DNA of 64,000 nucleotides from Brachycybe producta. Its lineage: Eukaryota > Arthropoda > Diplopoda > Playtdesmida > Andrognathidae. Below the pieces are notes generated by a model, which made no database searches, had not been told where the DNA came from, and was given only the letters and a program-made list of their open reading frames with translations. The stretch covers positions 2,823,045 through 2,887,044 of the forward strand of contig JAUPFP010000030.1 in NCBI GenBank assembly GCA_036925085.1, given 5' to 3'. Of this stretch, positions 43,600 to 54,490 are shown piece by piece. The translations under genes and the position numbers were made by a program. The first letter of the stretch is position 1. Every line of letters begins with the position of its first letter.

Positions 43600-44280
43600 A
43601 CACTTTTATGCAAATAAAAATTCAGAAATGTGTAAAATTGACTTTTTTTTTTAGAAATTATGCGTTTTATGCAAATAAGGGCTTTGACACACTGACAACT
43701 TTTGAAAGACTTTCTGACGACCAAATGAAGTCGAGTCGTTACGGGGGCGGGGTTGTCATTACAATGCATTTTCTATAGAAGCGACTCCCCAGCGACAACT
43801 CGACTTCATTCTGTCATCAAATTTTTTTTTCAAAAGTCGCTTGTGTGGCAAGGCCCCAAGAAAATAACGTTAAAATACTATATTTACAAAAAAATTGTTA
43901 GTTTTAACTTTTATGCAAATAAAAATGTTTTTTAATTAATTAAACGTCTAAAGTAATTAATTGCTATAATCACCAGAAGACATAACAGAAAATGCAAAAT
44001 CAAAATGATTTGGTTTTTTAAACGATTAGAAATAAAAAAAGCTGCTTTGGAAACGTTGTAGAATTTTTTCTGACCAAAGTTTTTAAAAAAGTATGTGAAA
44101 TTATGCAAATTTATGCATATTTCCAATTGTAAATTTGCATAAATTACAAGCATTTAATGCAATTGTTTTAATTAAACTGGTTTTTATTGCTTATATATGG
44201 TATCACAATGCACCCAAAAGGTGGCTGGAACTGTCATTTATGCATTCTGTATATTTTATGCAAACTTTTGGCCTGAAAGG
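43600..44280. repeat. Octamer (ATGCAAAT)-rich repeat with a nested MITE
   Basis: ATGCAAAT occurs at 43608, 43669, 43913 and 44103, and its reverse at 44133, often in the context TTTTATGCAAATAAAAA. The block is interrupted at 43678-43856 by an inverted-repeat element with ends GGGCTTTGACACACTGACAA and TTTTCAAAAGTCGCTTGTGT...GGCCCC, with AAGTCGAGT/ACTCGACTT inside. Confidence 0.55.
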
Positions 44281-44599
44281 CTGAAATAATATAATTTCTA
44301 ATAATAAAAATTCATGTTCCGGTATAAAACCTTAATATTTTTTGTGTTGTTTCTAACTTCCACTATAAAGTTTTACAGTGTGTGTAATTAAATAATCCCG
44401 TGTTATGTTTGAACTGTTGTGAATAAGGTTCCTTTTGGAATTAAAGTCACTTAAAATGGACACTTCTTAACTTATAAGGAAGAGGAGGACGTGATGATCA
44501 TTTTTCTATTGTGTTTGTTTTTATGTTTATGTACCTATTGTGTGTAAAATATCTAGAACTTCGTTCGAAATCGTTTCTTTTGTTGAAAAGTAGATTGGT

Positions 44600-45300
44600 A
44601 CATATGTTTATTGTCAATCTGCGGAATCAGTCAATCTGCAGATTTCCTAGTCAATATGCAAGACAACCTACCTACTAGTGAATCTACAAAATTCAGCACC
44701 TAAAATGTATTGAATTTTGCAGATTCACTAGCGGTTTGGTGGTTTTGCAGATTGCCTCAGCAATCTACAGATTACCTCAGCAATCTACAGCTTGACTGAT
44801 TTCGTAGATTACCTAGGCAATCTGCAAAACAACCAACCTGCTAAGTGAATCTGCAAAATTCAACACCTAAAATGTATTGAATTTTGCAGATTCACTAGCA
44901 GTTTGGTGGTTTTGCAGATTGCCTCAGCAATCGACAGATTGACTCAGCAATCTACAGCTTGACTGATTTCGTAGATTACCTAGGCAATATGCAAGACAAC
45001 CAACCTGCTAAGTGAATCTGCAAAATTCAACACCTAAAATGTATTGAATTTTGCAGATTCACTAGCAGTTTGGTGGTTTTGCAGATTGCCTCAGCAATCT
45101 ACAGATTGACTGATTTCGTAGATTACCTAGGCAATATGCAAGACAACCAACCTGCTAAGTGAATCTGCAAAATTCAACACCTAAAATGTATTGAATTTTG
45201 CAGATTCACTAGCGGTTTGGTGGTTTTGCAGATTGCCTCAGCAATCGACAGATTGACTCAGTAATCTACAGATTGACTGATTTCGTAGATTGACAGTAAA
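44600..45300. repeat. 167-bp tandem satellite with internal inverted repeats
   Basis: TGAATTTTGCAGATTCACTA starts copies at 44711, 44878, 45045 and 45192, a period of 167, 167 and 147 bp; the last is short by one 20-bp subunit. Each copy has subunits of the type AGATTGCCTCAGCAATCTAC, and TGAATCTGCAAAATTCA as the inverse of the copy start. A fragment occurs at 29370-29415, so the unit is also dispersed. Confidence 0.85.
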
Positions 45301-45782
45301 ATATATAATAATATTGTAGATCTTTGATACGATTTTTTTTTCTTTCAACAGTGATAAAGTAATTACTAAGTTAATATAAGGGTTTTTGACTAATTAACAA
45401 ATAAAAAAAAGTTGTACTTGTCAAAAGAAAGAGAATATTCGAACAATTATAACGGTCAATGGCCAAGGAAGAAGAAGACGAAAGAAAAATTGGATTAATA
45501 AACTAAAAAATCACTCAAGTGAATAACATTTAAATATAAAAGTAAATCTTGCATTTGTTTCTCGTACTTTTCAAAATTGGTTGAGGTTTTTTTTTTTCAA
45601 GGTTTTCACTTAATTCCATATCATAATGTGGGTATTTTTGAGGATTTTTTTCTTCTTAAAAATAACAAACACCTTTAAAATTCTCACAATATTAAGCTGG
45701 ATATACAAACGAGTCAATTCTGGATTGTCCATCCTTGGATTGTCCATCCGGCGATTATCGTCCGGTCTGTACAAGGTTTTAA

Positions 45783-45975
45783 ACAGGCAATTAGAAATCG
45801 GGACATACAGAAGTTGACTCCGCCCTTTTTATGACGACCGGCATGTTGTGTGGTTCGACGTTTGAAAAGGACGGAGCATGTGACGTCAGACTACATAACC
45901 AACCAATTAGAAGTTATCAGTCGTTATAACAATGGCGGAGCCAACTTCTGTATGTCCCGATTTCTAATTGCCTGT
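45783..45975. mobile_element. Family D palindromic element
   Basis: ACAGGCAATTAGAAATCGGG to CCCGATTTCTAATTGCCTGT. GGGCGGAGTCAAC-type arms; the left arm lacks the CAACTTCTAATTGG block, and the loop with GTGACGTCAGAC is reversed relative to 23-32 kb. Confidence 0.85.
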
Positions 45976-46515
45976 GGTTTTAAAGGTAATTTCATATTTG
46001 ATATCTTCCAAAATAAAAAAAAAACTTTTATTTTGACAGATATCAACATTTTTTTTAAACCAGACTCATAAAAACCATCTTAAATTTAGCACAATTCGAT
46101 TTCGATTAAAAATTGAGGAGAAAAAGAAGAAATACAAAAGGTGGAAACAATAATTTTTTTTCTTTTCCTTTAAAAATATAAATAGTTGTTTGTCTTTGTG
46201 CAAAAAAAACAGGATTTTTTTCATTTCCTTTCCTTATTTGATTTTTATTTTGAAACACACACGCCCATTATTAATAAAAACTACTATTTAGATTAGAAAA
46301 GGGAGTTTTAAATGGAATTACACTTTGCATATTTAGAAATAGGGTTGGAGGCAAGATAAATTTGTAAAGGGAAATCAGCTCCATGTTAGAAGAAGAAAAA
46401 AACGCCAAAAATGAATGAAAAATCGTCTGCTTTTTGAAGCTAGAAGGACGCCATCTTGCCATAAGAGGACGTCACAGGTGGGTGAATCTCATACGGTATG
46501 GCAAGCTATTCTCAA

Positions 46516-46722
46516 ACAGGCAATTAGAAATCGGGACGAACAGAAGTTGGCTCCGCCCTTTTTATGACGACTGGCAACTTCTAGTTGGTGTGCTGTGCGG
46601 TTCCACATTGAAAAGGGCGGAGCATATGACGTCAGACTACATAACCAACCAATTAGAAGTTGCGTTCGTGATTAAAAAAGGACGGAGCCAACTTCTGTTT
46701 GTCCCAATTTCTAATTGCCTGT
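46516..46722. mobile_element. Family D palindromic element
   Basis: ACAGGCAATTAGAAATCGGG to CAATTTCTAATTGCCTGT. Loop TATGACGTCAGACTACATAA. Full length; arms differ at several sites. Confidence 0.85.
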
Positions 46723-47023
46723 ATTCTTCAAGGGGGACGACATTATTTGGTGAATCTCGTACACCCTGTAATCATATAGTAACTGAAGTACTAAGTACAG
46801 TTAGCGCCCTCTATTGGCCACCAAATGATCCATAAGAAGAGCTCTGAGTTGATTTACCTTTTGTATATTCATCTTGGTTGGAGATAAAATAACAAAAATC
46901 ACGCGTTATTTTTTCCATCAATTATTAAACCAAATGTAATTAATTCATGTTTGTGCACTGTAAGAGGCTAAAAACAATGGAGACTATAATCATTGTGTGT
47001 CATACTTGTAATACCAAGCCAAA

Positions 47024-47262
47024 TGTTTCTCAATCTGTGGCCCAAAAGTCACTTGTGAAGTAACAATCCTCATTTAGATCAACCAACAATTCTAAATTTT
47101 TTAAATAAATAAAATGGTTAGAGGCTAGAATTCTAGTCTACAACTGATAGTAACCAGACATCTAGCCTCTAACCAGCCTTTTTGATTAGAAAAAAGTATA
47201 ATTGCAGTTGGCCTAATAATGATTACTTCACAATTGACACTTGGGCCACAGATTGAGAAACA
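47024..47262. mobile_element. Family G palindromic element
   Basis: TGTTTCTCAATCTGTGGCCC at the left pairs with GGGCCACAGATTGAGAAACA at the right; inside, CACTTGTGAAGTAA/TTACTTCACAATTGACA and, around the centre, GGTTAGAGGCTAGA/TCTAGCCTCTAACC. Related copies at 50620-50879 and 54300-54490. Confidence 0.85.
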
Positions 47263-48184
47263 CTTACTTTGATATTAACATAAAAATCGTAGCTCTAGTC
47301 ATTACATGACATATGACTGTCATTAGCCTCCTCCTTCCTCAAGTATTTAAATTACTTTCCTGAATTATAATAAATAATAATAACACGCTGTATATATCAA
47401 TTACAAACCGCAAACTTTACAAAATTTCCTTCTAAATTTGGAACATACTAGTTATTAGTTCACATTTTGGAAGGTTTATGGAACTTTTCATTTTTAAAAA
47501 AAAAATGAAATGCTTATACTTTAATCTAATTAAAGGTTATTTCCTTTTTTTTATTAATCAATGTTTTTCTAATTATCAATTTGTTAATTTGAGAAGATTT
47601 TAGAGAAGTAAATTTTAAAAATCAAATTGAAAATATTTTATATGTAAATTTGAAAACATTCAAACTTTCATTGTCGTTAGGAAAATACTGTTAGCTACTT
47701 AATTTACTATTCTAGTTTTTAATATAATCAAGAGACATATATTTTAAGTGTAATTATGTAATACCGTATGCAAAAATCAAAAGTGAATGAAAAAAATTCT
47801 AACCGAAACAATTAAAACAATTAGAAACTTGTTTATCCGGACTTAGATGAGACCAAAGCCGATCCGGATTGTGATGTGACTTGCAACTAGAACTTTGTAA
47901 TAAACTTCTATATTATGATACATCTAAGTTTTGATGTCATTTCCGGTATAATAGACTGATTGGTTGTTTGTCAAAAAGTTTCATTAAAAAAAGTCTCTCA
48001 GAAGTTGAACATGTGTGACTCAATAAGATTTGAGTCTCACACTTAGTTGAAAAGGAAAGTTTTATCAAATTGCATGTCACATTACACTGTAAACAAAGAA
48101 GTTACAAGTAACATTGCAAGTTTTATTGCATCAAAGTTTCAACAAAAATTGCTAATGTGATAACAGGGACTTTAAAAGCCACAA
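47263..48184. other. Intergenic DNA, nothing recognised
   Basis: AT-rich sequence with a decayed family A arm near 47690-47725 (TTACTATTCTAGTTTTTAAT). No gene. Confidence 0.4.
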
Positions 48185-49099
48185 TTCTATTAAATTAGCT
48201 AAAGTGGGTTAAAAATTATATATATATATTAAGCCAGGTCTGTGTGTGTGTGTGAGGGGCGACTGAATAAGCGCCATTGAACAAACGCCAAATGGAACAA
48301 ACGCCAAACTGAATAACCGCCAAACTGAATAACCGCCAAATTGTTGGCTTTTATTCAGTTTGGCGTTTCTTCCATTTGGCGCTTATTCAGTTTGGCGTTT
48401 GTTCCATTTGGCGTTTATTCAGTTTGGCGTTAGTTCAGATTGGCGTTTGTTCAATTTGGCGCTTGTTCAATTTGGTGCTTATTCAATTTGTCGCTTGTTC
48501 AATTTGGCGCTTGATCAGCGCCACCATGTGTGATTAACGCTGTACAAACAAGGAAAGAAGCACGTCGGAATTTATATAAATTTTAATAAATGAACCGCTT
48601 TTTTTTCTCAAGGTCAACTATATGTTGCACTCTCCCCATCCAAGAACCCCATGATATTAAATTGGAGAGGGGAAAAGGTTGGAAAGTGTAGAAGGGGGGA
48701 GGAGAGAGAGAAACGTGGAGGGTTAAAAAAAAGTGGGAGAGGGTGACTGAAATTGAAATGAAAGGAGTAAAAAAGGAACAAACGACGCGCATGCGCACAC
48801 CAGAGAAAATGAAAAACTCATTTTCTCTTTCAAATATAAAAAGGGGAGGGGATAATAATAGCAAAATTAAACTAGAATTTATCATGGGCAATTGTGCCCA
48901 GCATTAGAATTTCTTTTGCTCAGCCCTTTTATGAACGTCATCAATTTCTAATCGGTTTGTTACTTGGACTGACGTCATAAAAGGGCGGAGAGGAAAAGAA
49001 ATTCTAATGCTGGGCACAATTGCCTGTGGATTTTGCTCCCGTCATTTATGACGGATTACCCCACTAGTTCTATTAAATTAGCTAAAGTGGGTTAAAAAT
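48185..49099 (+). mobile_element. Family F element between 32-bp direct repeats
   Basis: An identical 32-bp sequence beginning TTCTATTAAATTAGCTAAAG lies at 48185-48216 and 49068-49099. The 851 bp between run from (TA)n, TTAAGCCAGGTC and (TG)n to a terminal hairpin, TTACCCCA and CTAG at 49064-49067. Inside are the TTTGGCG foldback (48257-48525), the block shared with 33535-34059, and the family E palindrome (48890-49027). The long direct repeat suggests a retroposition-like or large-gap target duplication; the hairpin plus CTAG resembles a Helitron 3' end. No protein is encoded. Confidence 0.75.
48257..48525. repeat. TTTGGCG foldback array inside family F
   Basis: The left part carries units such as GAACAAACGCCAAATG and the right part the complement, TTCAGTTTGGCGTTTATTC-like units with a period near 18 bp. 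Ends AGCGCCATTGAA and TTGATCAGCGCCA are inverted. It is absent from the 33.5 kb copy and replaces the plain (AC)n of the 29.9 kb copy. Confidence 0.8.
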
Positions 49100-50619
49100 A
49101 CTCTGTAATAATATTACAGGTATATTAAGTTATATTACATCAATAAAAGCGAGTTTCTTTTATGTCAAATAAAAATAGAAGAAAAATTATGAAAAATTGA
49201 TGATCCAGTTTTATAGAAGAAAAAAAAACTGAACATCTTTTTCATCAGAATTTCGTTTAGAATTTTTTTTATAAAAAAAATAACAGGACCATTGCACTCT
49301 TCTTCTTCTTCTATTATAATCACGTAAAATAATCTTTATAAAAATCACACAAAAAAAGGACAAGATGTGCGGATCTTTTTATTTCTAATCAGAACTAGAT
49401 CGGAAATCTCTCTTCATCCTCCTCCTCCTCCTCTACACGCGGCGTCATTATAATAAAATAACATCTATATAACAATAGAAAAGATTAATTTATATAAATT
49501 GTGATTACACATTTATATACAATGTGTTACACTTATAGTCGCTGTTGCATTTATAGTCGGCATTTCACACGATCATGTCTTATTTGTGACCAGGAGAGCG
49601 CAATAATGAGCTTATTTTTTTTTTTTTTCAAAACTCATTAAGTCCATATTTCGCCCAAATTCTGTTTTTGTAATTAGTTTTCAGAACTGAAATCGTTATC
49701 TGTAATCTTTTTATTTTTTCAAAATAACACATATCACATAATAAAAGTCACTCCAAATTCAGGTTTTTTTAAATCTCTTTATACCTGTAAAAGGATTCGT
49801 TGTTTTTTTGAACTGGACTTATTGAGTTTTGAAAAGAAAAAAAAAAGCTCCTCAAATGAAACACATTTGGATTTTACCCACATTGCAAATAAAATATAAT
49901 CACTTGGATTTCAATTCGTTTTAATAAAGTTCCTTCTTTAAAACCTTTAAAAAAATATGTTGATTTAAATGAAATTTATTTAAATCAGTGATTTAAAAAT
50001 CAATCCACCCTCGGTTTAAATCAATTGATTTTTCTTATTAAGATCAACGTGATTTAAAATATTGATTTAATCACGATTTAATCGAAATGTTTCCATCACA
50101 ATAAAAATTAATTTAAATCATCAATTTTTTTTAGCTTTTCTCTCTCTCTCTCTCTCTCTCTCGCTTTTCTCTCTCTCTCAGAATTTTTGCTATTTTTTAA
50201 AGTGATTTTTTCCCCTTTTTTCTGAAATGAATGTCTTTATAATAACATGTTTGACAGCTAAATAATCAGATCACTTTGTCATGAATGGAATTGGAGTTAA
50301 TAAAATTGAGATTTTATGAAATTTTAAATAAATGAAAAAAATAATCTAATATAAATTTTAAAACAATAATGATTTTTATCAACTCTTCATTGATTTCCAT
50401 TCAATTTTATTTTTTATTATAAAATTAAAAAGACCAAATATTTGAATTGAATTTGGTTTTGAAAGGTTTTTGTTTGATTTGGATTTATTAAACATTTTTA
50501 ATATTGGAATTATGGATTTGATTTGAAATGTACCATTTGAGATACAAATCGATTTCAAACAATCAAATCCAATAGTCTGACTAATAGAGCTCGGATTTTT
50601 ATACAAAATATCGAACAAA
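49100..50619. other. Intergenic DNA with TTTAAATCAATTGATTT-type repeats
   Basis: 49955-50125 contains many inverted ATTTAAATCA/TGATTTAAAT words, then a (CT)n microsatellite at 50140-50181. The rest is AT-rich, including a possible inverted AATTTGAATTGAATT region. No gene. Confidence 0.4.
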
Positions 50620-50879
50620 TGTTTCACAATTGGTGAGACTCAAGTGCCAATTGTGAAGTAATCATCATCTTCAATTGAGAACAACTGCAATTATGCTTCT
50701 TTTTTTCTAATAAAAAAGGCCGGTTAGAGACTAGATGTCTGGTTACAGTCAACAAGAGCCTCTAACAAGCCTTTTTGATTAGAAAAAAAAAATCATAATT
50801 GTTTTTTTTTTGTTATCCAATGATGATGACAGATGATGAATATTTCACAATTGTCACTTGGGCCAAACATTGAGAAACA
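50620..50879. mobile_element. Family G palindromic element
   Basis: GTTTCACAATTGGTGAGACT and CCAATTGTGAAGTAATCATC on the left, TTCACAATTGTCACTTGGGC and CATTGAGAAACAT on the right; central GGTTAGAGACTAGATGTCTG and GAGCCTCTAACAAGCC. Confidence 0.75.
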
Positions 50880-50928
50880 TTTCTTTGATATTGAATAAAA
50901 ATCTTAAGTGTAATTGTGTGTTAACCTA

Positions 50929-51329
50929 CAGAGCCCTGTAAAGGACAGGCGAGATTTTTTTTTTAAATCTCGATATTTCGACTTTAATCTCGAAATTTCG
51001 ACTTTTAATCTCGAAATTTCGACTTTAATCTCGACATTTCGCCTTTTAATCTCTTTTATTCAGTCATGTTAATTATGCCATGTTGTGCGCACCATACTCT
51101 AATAATGAAATTATTGCAAGCGCCCTCTTGTAGCAGCAATAATTTAATTATTAAGAGTATGGTGCGCACAACATGGTATAATTAACATGACCGAATAAAA
51201 TTGATTAAAAGTCGAAATGTCGAGATTAAAGTCGAAATTTCGAGATTAAAGTCGAAATGTCGAGATTCTGGAAAAAGTGGAAATGTCGAGATTTAAAAAA
51301 AAATCTCGCACGTCCTTTACAGGGCTCCG
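50929..51329. mobile_element. TA-flanked foldback element, longer copy
   Basis: CAGAGCCCTGTAAAGGACAG on the left, GTCCTTTACAGGGCTCCG on the right, TA on both sides. Each arm holds three to four units of AAAGTCGAAATTTCGAGATT, more than in the 22149 copy, and the central GTTGTGCGCACCATACTCTA inverted pair is nearly perfect. Confidence 0.85.
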
Positions 51330-51840
51330 TAGTTAACAGATTCGGTGACAAAGTCATTTTCTTATGGACTATTTTTTGGACAAAATTACCTCTCTGTCAT
51401 AGGCCCCTCACTGAATTGATTACAGATAAGAATTATTCAAAGAGACGTCCACAACACACACACAAAAAATGAGACCAAAAAAAAGCACGTTTTTCTCCCC
51501 ATTTTATTTTTTCTCTCTGAAGATTATTATTATTCTAACGCATATTATTTATAATACAGATAGTCAATTGTGTTCGATCGTGTTTCCTCTTTCATGCCCT
51601 ACTTTCAGGTTAATAAGCTTTTTTTTTTATCCAAAGTCACCACAACACTTACTTACTGGATCATAGAATTAAAAAGTTTGACAAAACAGTGAGTGAAAAA
51701 AGGGGTGGAGAGAATTTTGGAAAATAAGAAATAAGAAGAAGGTGAAAAAGGAAGGAGGAGGAGGAGGAGGGTCATTGGAACCACTGAAAAGAGATTTAAG
51801 TTATAATATGACGCCTTGTTCACAAACTTAGGACAACACT

Positions 51841-51955
51841 TACGAAGACGACGACGACGACGACGTTGTTGGAACACAAATTCGAACCCTGTGTGACGAT
51901 CATCATCGCCCAAAATACAACACTCACTGTCTGTCTTCCTCCTAGAATGTGTCAT
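51841..51955 (-). other. Possible orphan first coding exon
   Basis: ATG at 51955 opens 38 codons, starting MTHSRRKTDSECCILGDD and ending in an Arg run, up to a consensus donor GTAAGT (51843-51838 region). I recognise no family and found no continuing exon. Arg codons come partly from a CGA/CGT microsatellite. Weak. Confidence 0.15.
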
Positions 51956-52311
51956 TTTATTATTATTATTATTATTATGTAATATTTGAATATAATATAT
52001 ATTTAAACAAAAAAAGGAAAGGTGGATTTTCTCTCTCGTTCAGTTGGCAATGCAAATTAAAAGTGATTTCAAAGAAAAAGAAAAACGGATTCTGTTTATC
52101 GTGACTTTGTGTGTTTGGTGGTTTTAATTGTCTCTCAAAAAAGAAATCATAATGTTCATAATCACTAGATAAAATTATATTCTGTTTTCACTTGATTAAA
52201 AAAAGCATCAAAAAAAGTCGAATCTGAACAACCAACTCATCTGGATTAAGATTCGAAATATTGCTTTTAACAACACAACAGGTTTGTTATGTTATTTTTA
52301 TTTAATCACAC
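51956..52311. other. Intergenic DNA, nothing recognised
   Basis: ATT microsatellite at 51958-51978, then AT-rich unique sequence up to the family A pair. Confidence 0.4.
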
Positions 52312-52850
52312 TTAAGGTGGTTTTAAAAAGTGTAACCTATCGATCTGTTTTTCAGATGCAAAATGAAGAGAAAATTGAATGTGTTTTAAAAACTAGAAGA
52401 ATAGCTCACTCACTTATGTTAAAAAACAAAAGAATCAGACAATCAGCCGTTCATAATCCATCTTAAGGTAATTTTAAAAGTGTAAATTTCTATCAAACTC
52501 TTGATTATTTTGTTTTTAGAAGCAAAATTAAAAGAAATTTGAAAGTGGTTTACAAACTAGAAGCGTAGCTCAATCAATTAAGGGTCTTTTAAAGTTGATA
52601 TATTTTAAAATAAACTTTTTATGTTACATTGTAAATAACTCATCTTTAAGTAGACGATATTTTTTAAAATTTTCGTTGATAAAATGTTTATTATGAAAGA
52701 TAATCAATATGAAAATACCTTTAAGTGATTGGCCTACTCTTCTAGTTTCTAAAACACTTTCAAGTTTCTCCTCATTTTGCACCTGAAAGAAGACAACAAC
52801 AAAATCAAAGAGTTCGGGAGGACCCGTTTACACTTTAAAACCTACCTTAA
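52312..52850. mobile_element. Two adjacent family A elements, the second full length
   Basis: A shortened copy, 52312-52462, has TTAAGGTGGTTTTAAA, AAACTAGAAGAATAGCTCAC and ends TTCATAATCCATC. The full copy, 52463-52850, runs TTAAGGT to ACCTTAA with near-complete 190-bp arms: AAACTAGAAGCGTAGCTCAA and TATTTTAAAATAAACTTTTT on the left, ATGAAAGATAATCAATATGA and TACTCTTCTAGTTTCTAAAA on the right. This is the best reference copy in the window. Confidence 0.85.
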
Positions 52851-53130
52851 AGAAGAGGAGAAGGTAGAAGCCAAGGTCCTGAGGAGCTCACAGCGTCATT
52901 GGGGCGTGTCCCACGTGATGTGTTTGAGGGTCTCAGGGTTAGTGGGTCATATAATAAGATGTAATCGGCGTTGACACTTTGTTCAGGGCGTGACTGATGG
53001 TTGATAAACCGCGCCCCCTCCCCCCCCCCCCCCCACCGCGAACCCATTTTCCCATACTCTTCTCTCACTCTAAAATTACATTCAAAAACATAATAAATAA
53101 TGTTTAACTTACTATCAGCAGAGGTCAACT
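52851..53130. other. Locally GC-rich intergenic segment with a C16 run
   Basis: Unique sequence with GGGGCGTGTCCCACGTGATG and a run of 16 C at about 53014-53031 followed by CACCGCGAACCC. A donor-like GTAAGT lies on the minus strand near 53110. Could be a promoter or 5' exon on the minus strand; nothing is recognised. Confidence 0.25.
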
Positions 53131-53456
53131 GTTATATTTTTGTCGTTTCTTATTCATTTTACATTAATTGAAGGTTTAAAACTGTTAGAAAAAAAAAGTT
53201 TTCAACAAAAGATCTTGTCAAAAAGAAACACATAAAACGCCGCCATAAAATACTACACTGTTGCCAGACGCCAATTCATTTATTTTAGTTAAATATTGCA
53301 TCTATTAATTTACTCAAAATTAGTTAAATATTTATGAAAATTAATCTAAATGAACTATTTACAATTATTTTAATTAATTAAAATGTGTTTTAGTAAATAC
53401 AACAAAACTAAAATCGTAAAATTATACTGAAATTAAAAAAAAACTCTTGATCGCGG

Positions 53457-53790
53457 CAACATATGGAAGCCCGTTTGGGACATTTCGCACAATAATTTAC
53501 GTTCAATAATATTGCGTGCGCGCTCAATAATGTTGTGCACACACACGCAATAATATTGTGCACACACACACAATAATATTGTGCACACACACGCAATAAT
53601 ATTGTGCACACACACGCAATATTATTGTGCACACACACGCAATATTATTGTGCACCCACACTCAATAATATTGTGCACCCACACGCAATAATATTGTGCA
53701 CACACACAATAATATTGCGCGCACGTTCAATATTATTGTGCACACACGCTCAATAATATTGTGCGCGCACGTTCAATAAAATGTCCCATT
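53457..53790. repeat. Foldback/tandem array of ACACACGCAATAATATTGTG units
   Basis: About 14 units of roughly 20 bp alternate CACACACAC with CAATAATATTG. The ends are CCCGTTTGGGACATTTCGCA and CAATAAAATGTCCCATTTGG, inverted relative to each other. The long alternating purine-pyrimidine runs could adopt Z-DNA and the units can pair as hairpins. Confidence 0.8.
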
Positions 53791-53924
53791 TGGAGCACCA
53801 GTGAGAAAGAAGTAATCGTGCACAATACCTTATTGGTCGAGAGAAATGGGGTGGGGTTTTCGTACTTGAAAGACGCTGCCCAGAATGACGTGTGTGCCCA
53901 CCACTGTTTCTGCTTTATTTTTCC

Positions 53925-54200
53925 CTGTGTTTTAGAAACTAGAAGGGTATCTCAATCACTTAAGGAGTATTTTCATGTTGATGTATATTTCAAAATAAAC
54001 ATTTTATGTTGTCAGTTTGAAAATGACCAAACTTTTAAGCAGACGATATTTTTTTTTAAACTTTGATCTATAAAGTATAAAAAGTTTATTTTGAAAGACG
54101 TTAAACGTAAAAATAAACTTACGTGATTGAGCCAAGGCTTGAGCTACCTTTCTAGTTAATAAAACACTTTCTAGTTTCTTTTAATTTTGTTCATCTGAAA
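53925..54200. mobile_element. Family A palindromic element
   Basis: AAACTAGAAGGGTATCTCAA, CACTTAAGGAGTATTTTCAT and TTTCAAAATAAACATTTTAT on the left; AAAAAGTTTATTTTGAAAGA and AGCTACCTTTCTAGTTAATA on the right. Confidence 0.8.
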
Positions 54201-54299
54201 GACTAGACTAGAATACTCAGAGATGAAAACTCAGCCGTTCCTATACTCATCTTAATAAAGATATTGATTAGGGTTCGGATTTTTATGCAAAACGTCAAG

Positions 54300-54490
54300 T
54301 AAATATTTCTCATTCTGTGGCCCAGGAGCCAATTGTGAAGTAACAATTTCCTGTTAATAGATCAACCAACAATTTTTTTTCACTCAAAACACTCGTTTGA
54401 GGCTAGAACTTTCTAGTTGACTTCTGATAGTATTCAATACATCAAGCCTCTAACCAGCCATTTTAATTAGAAAAAAGCATAATTGCAAGT
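54300..54490. mobile_element. Family G element, right end missing
   Basis: TTTCTCATTCTGTGGCCCAG, CCAATTGTGAAGTAACAAT, GAGGCTAGAACTTTCTAG and ATCAAGCCTCTAACCAGCC occur in family order; the mirrored terminal block is absent. Confidence 0.65.

Noticed and set aside
44600-45300. Regular repeats considered as a CRISPR-like array
   Set aside because: The genome is eukaryotic, units are 167 bp with no short repeat/unique spacer pattern; it is a satellite.
48217-49067. Calling family F a Helitron
   Set aside because: The hairpin plus CTAG end fits, but the 32-bp direct repeats and lack of a clear TC start after A do not; left unclassified.
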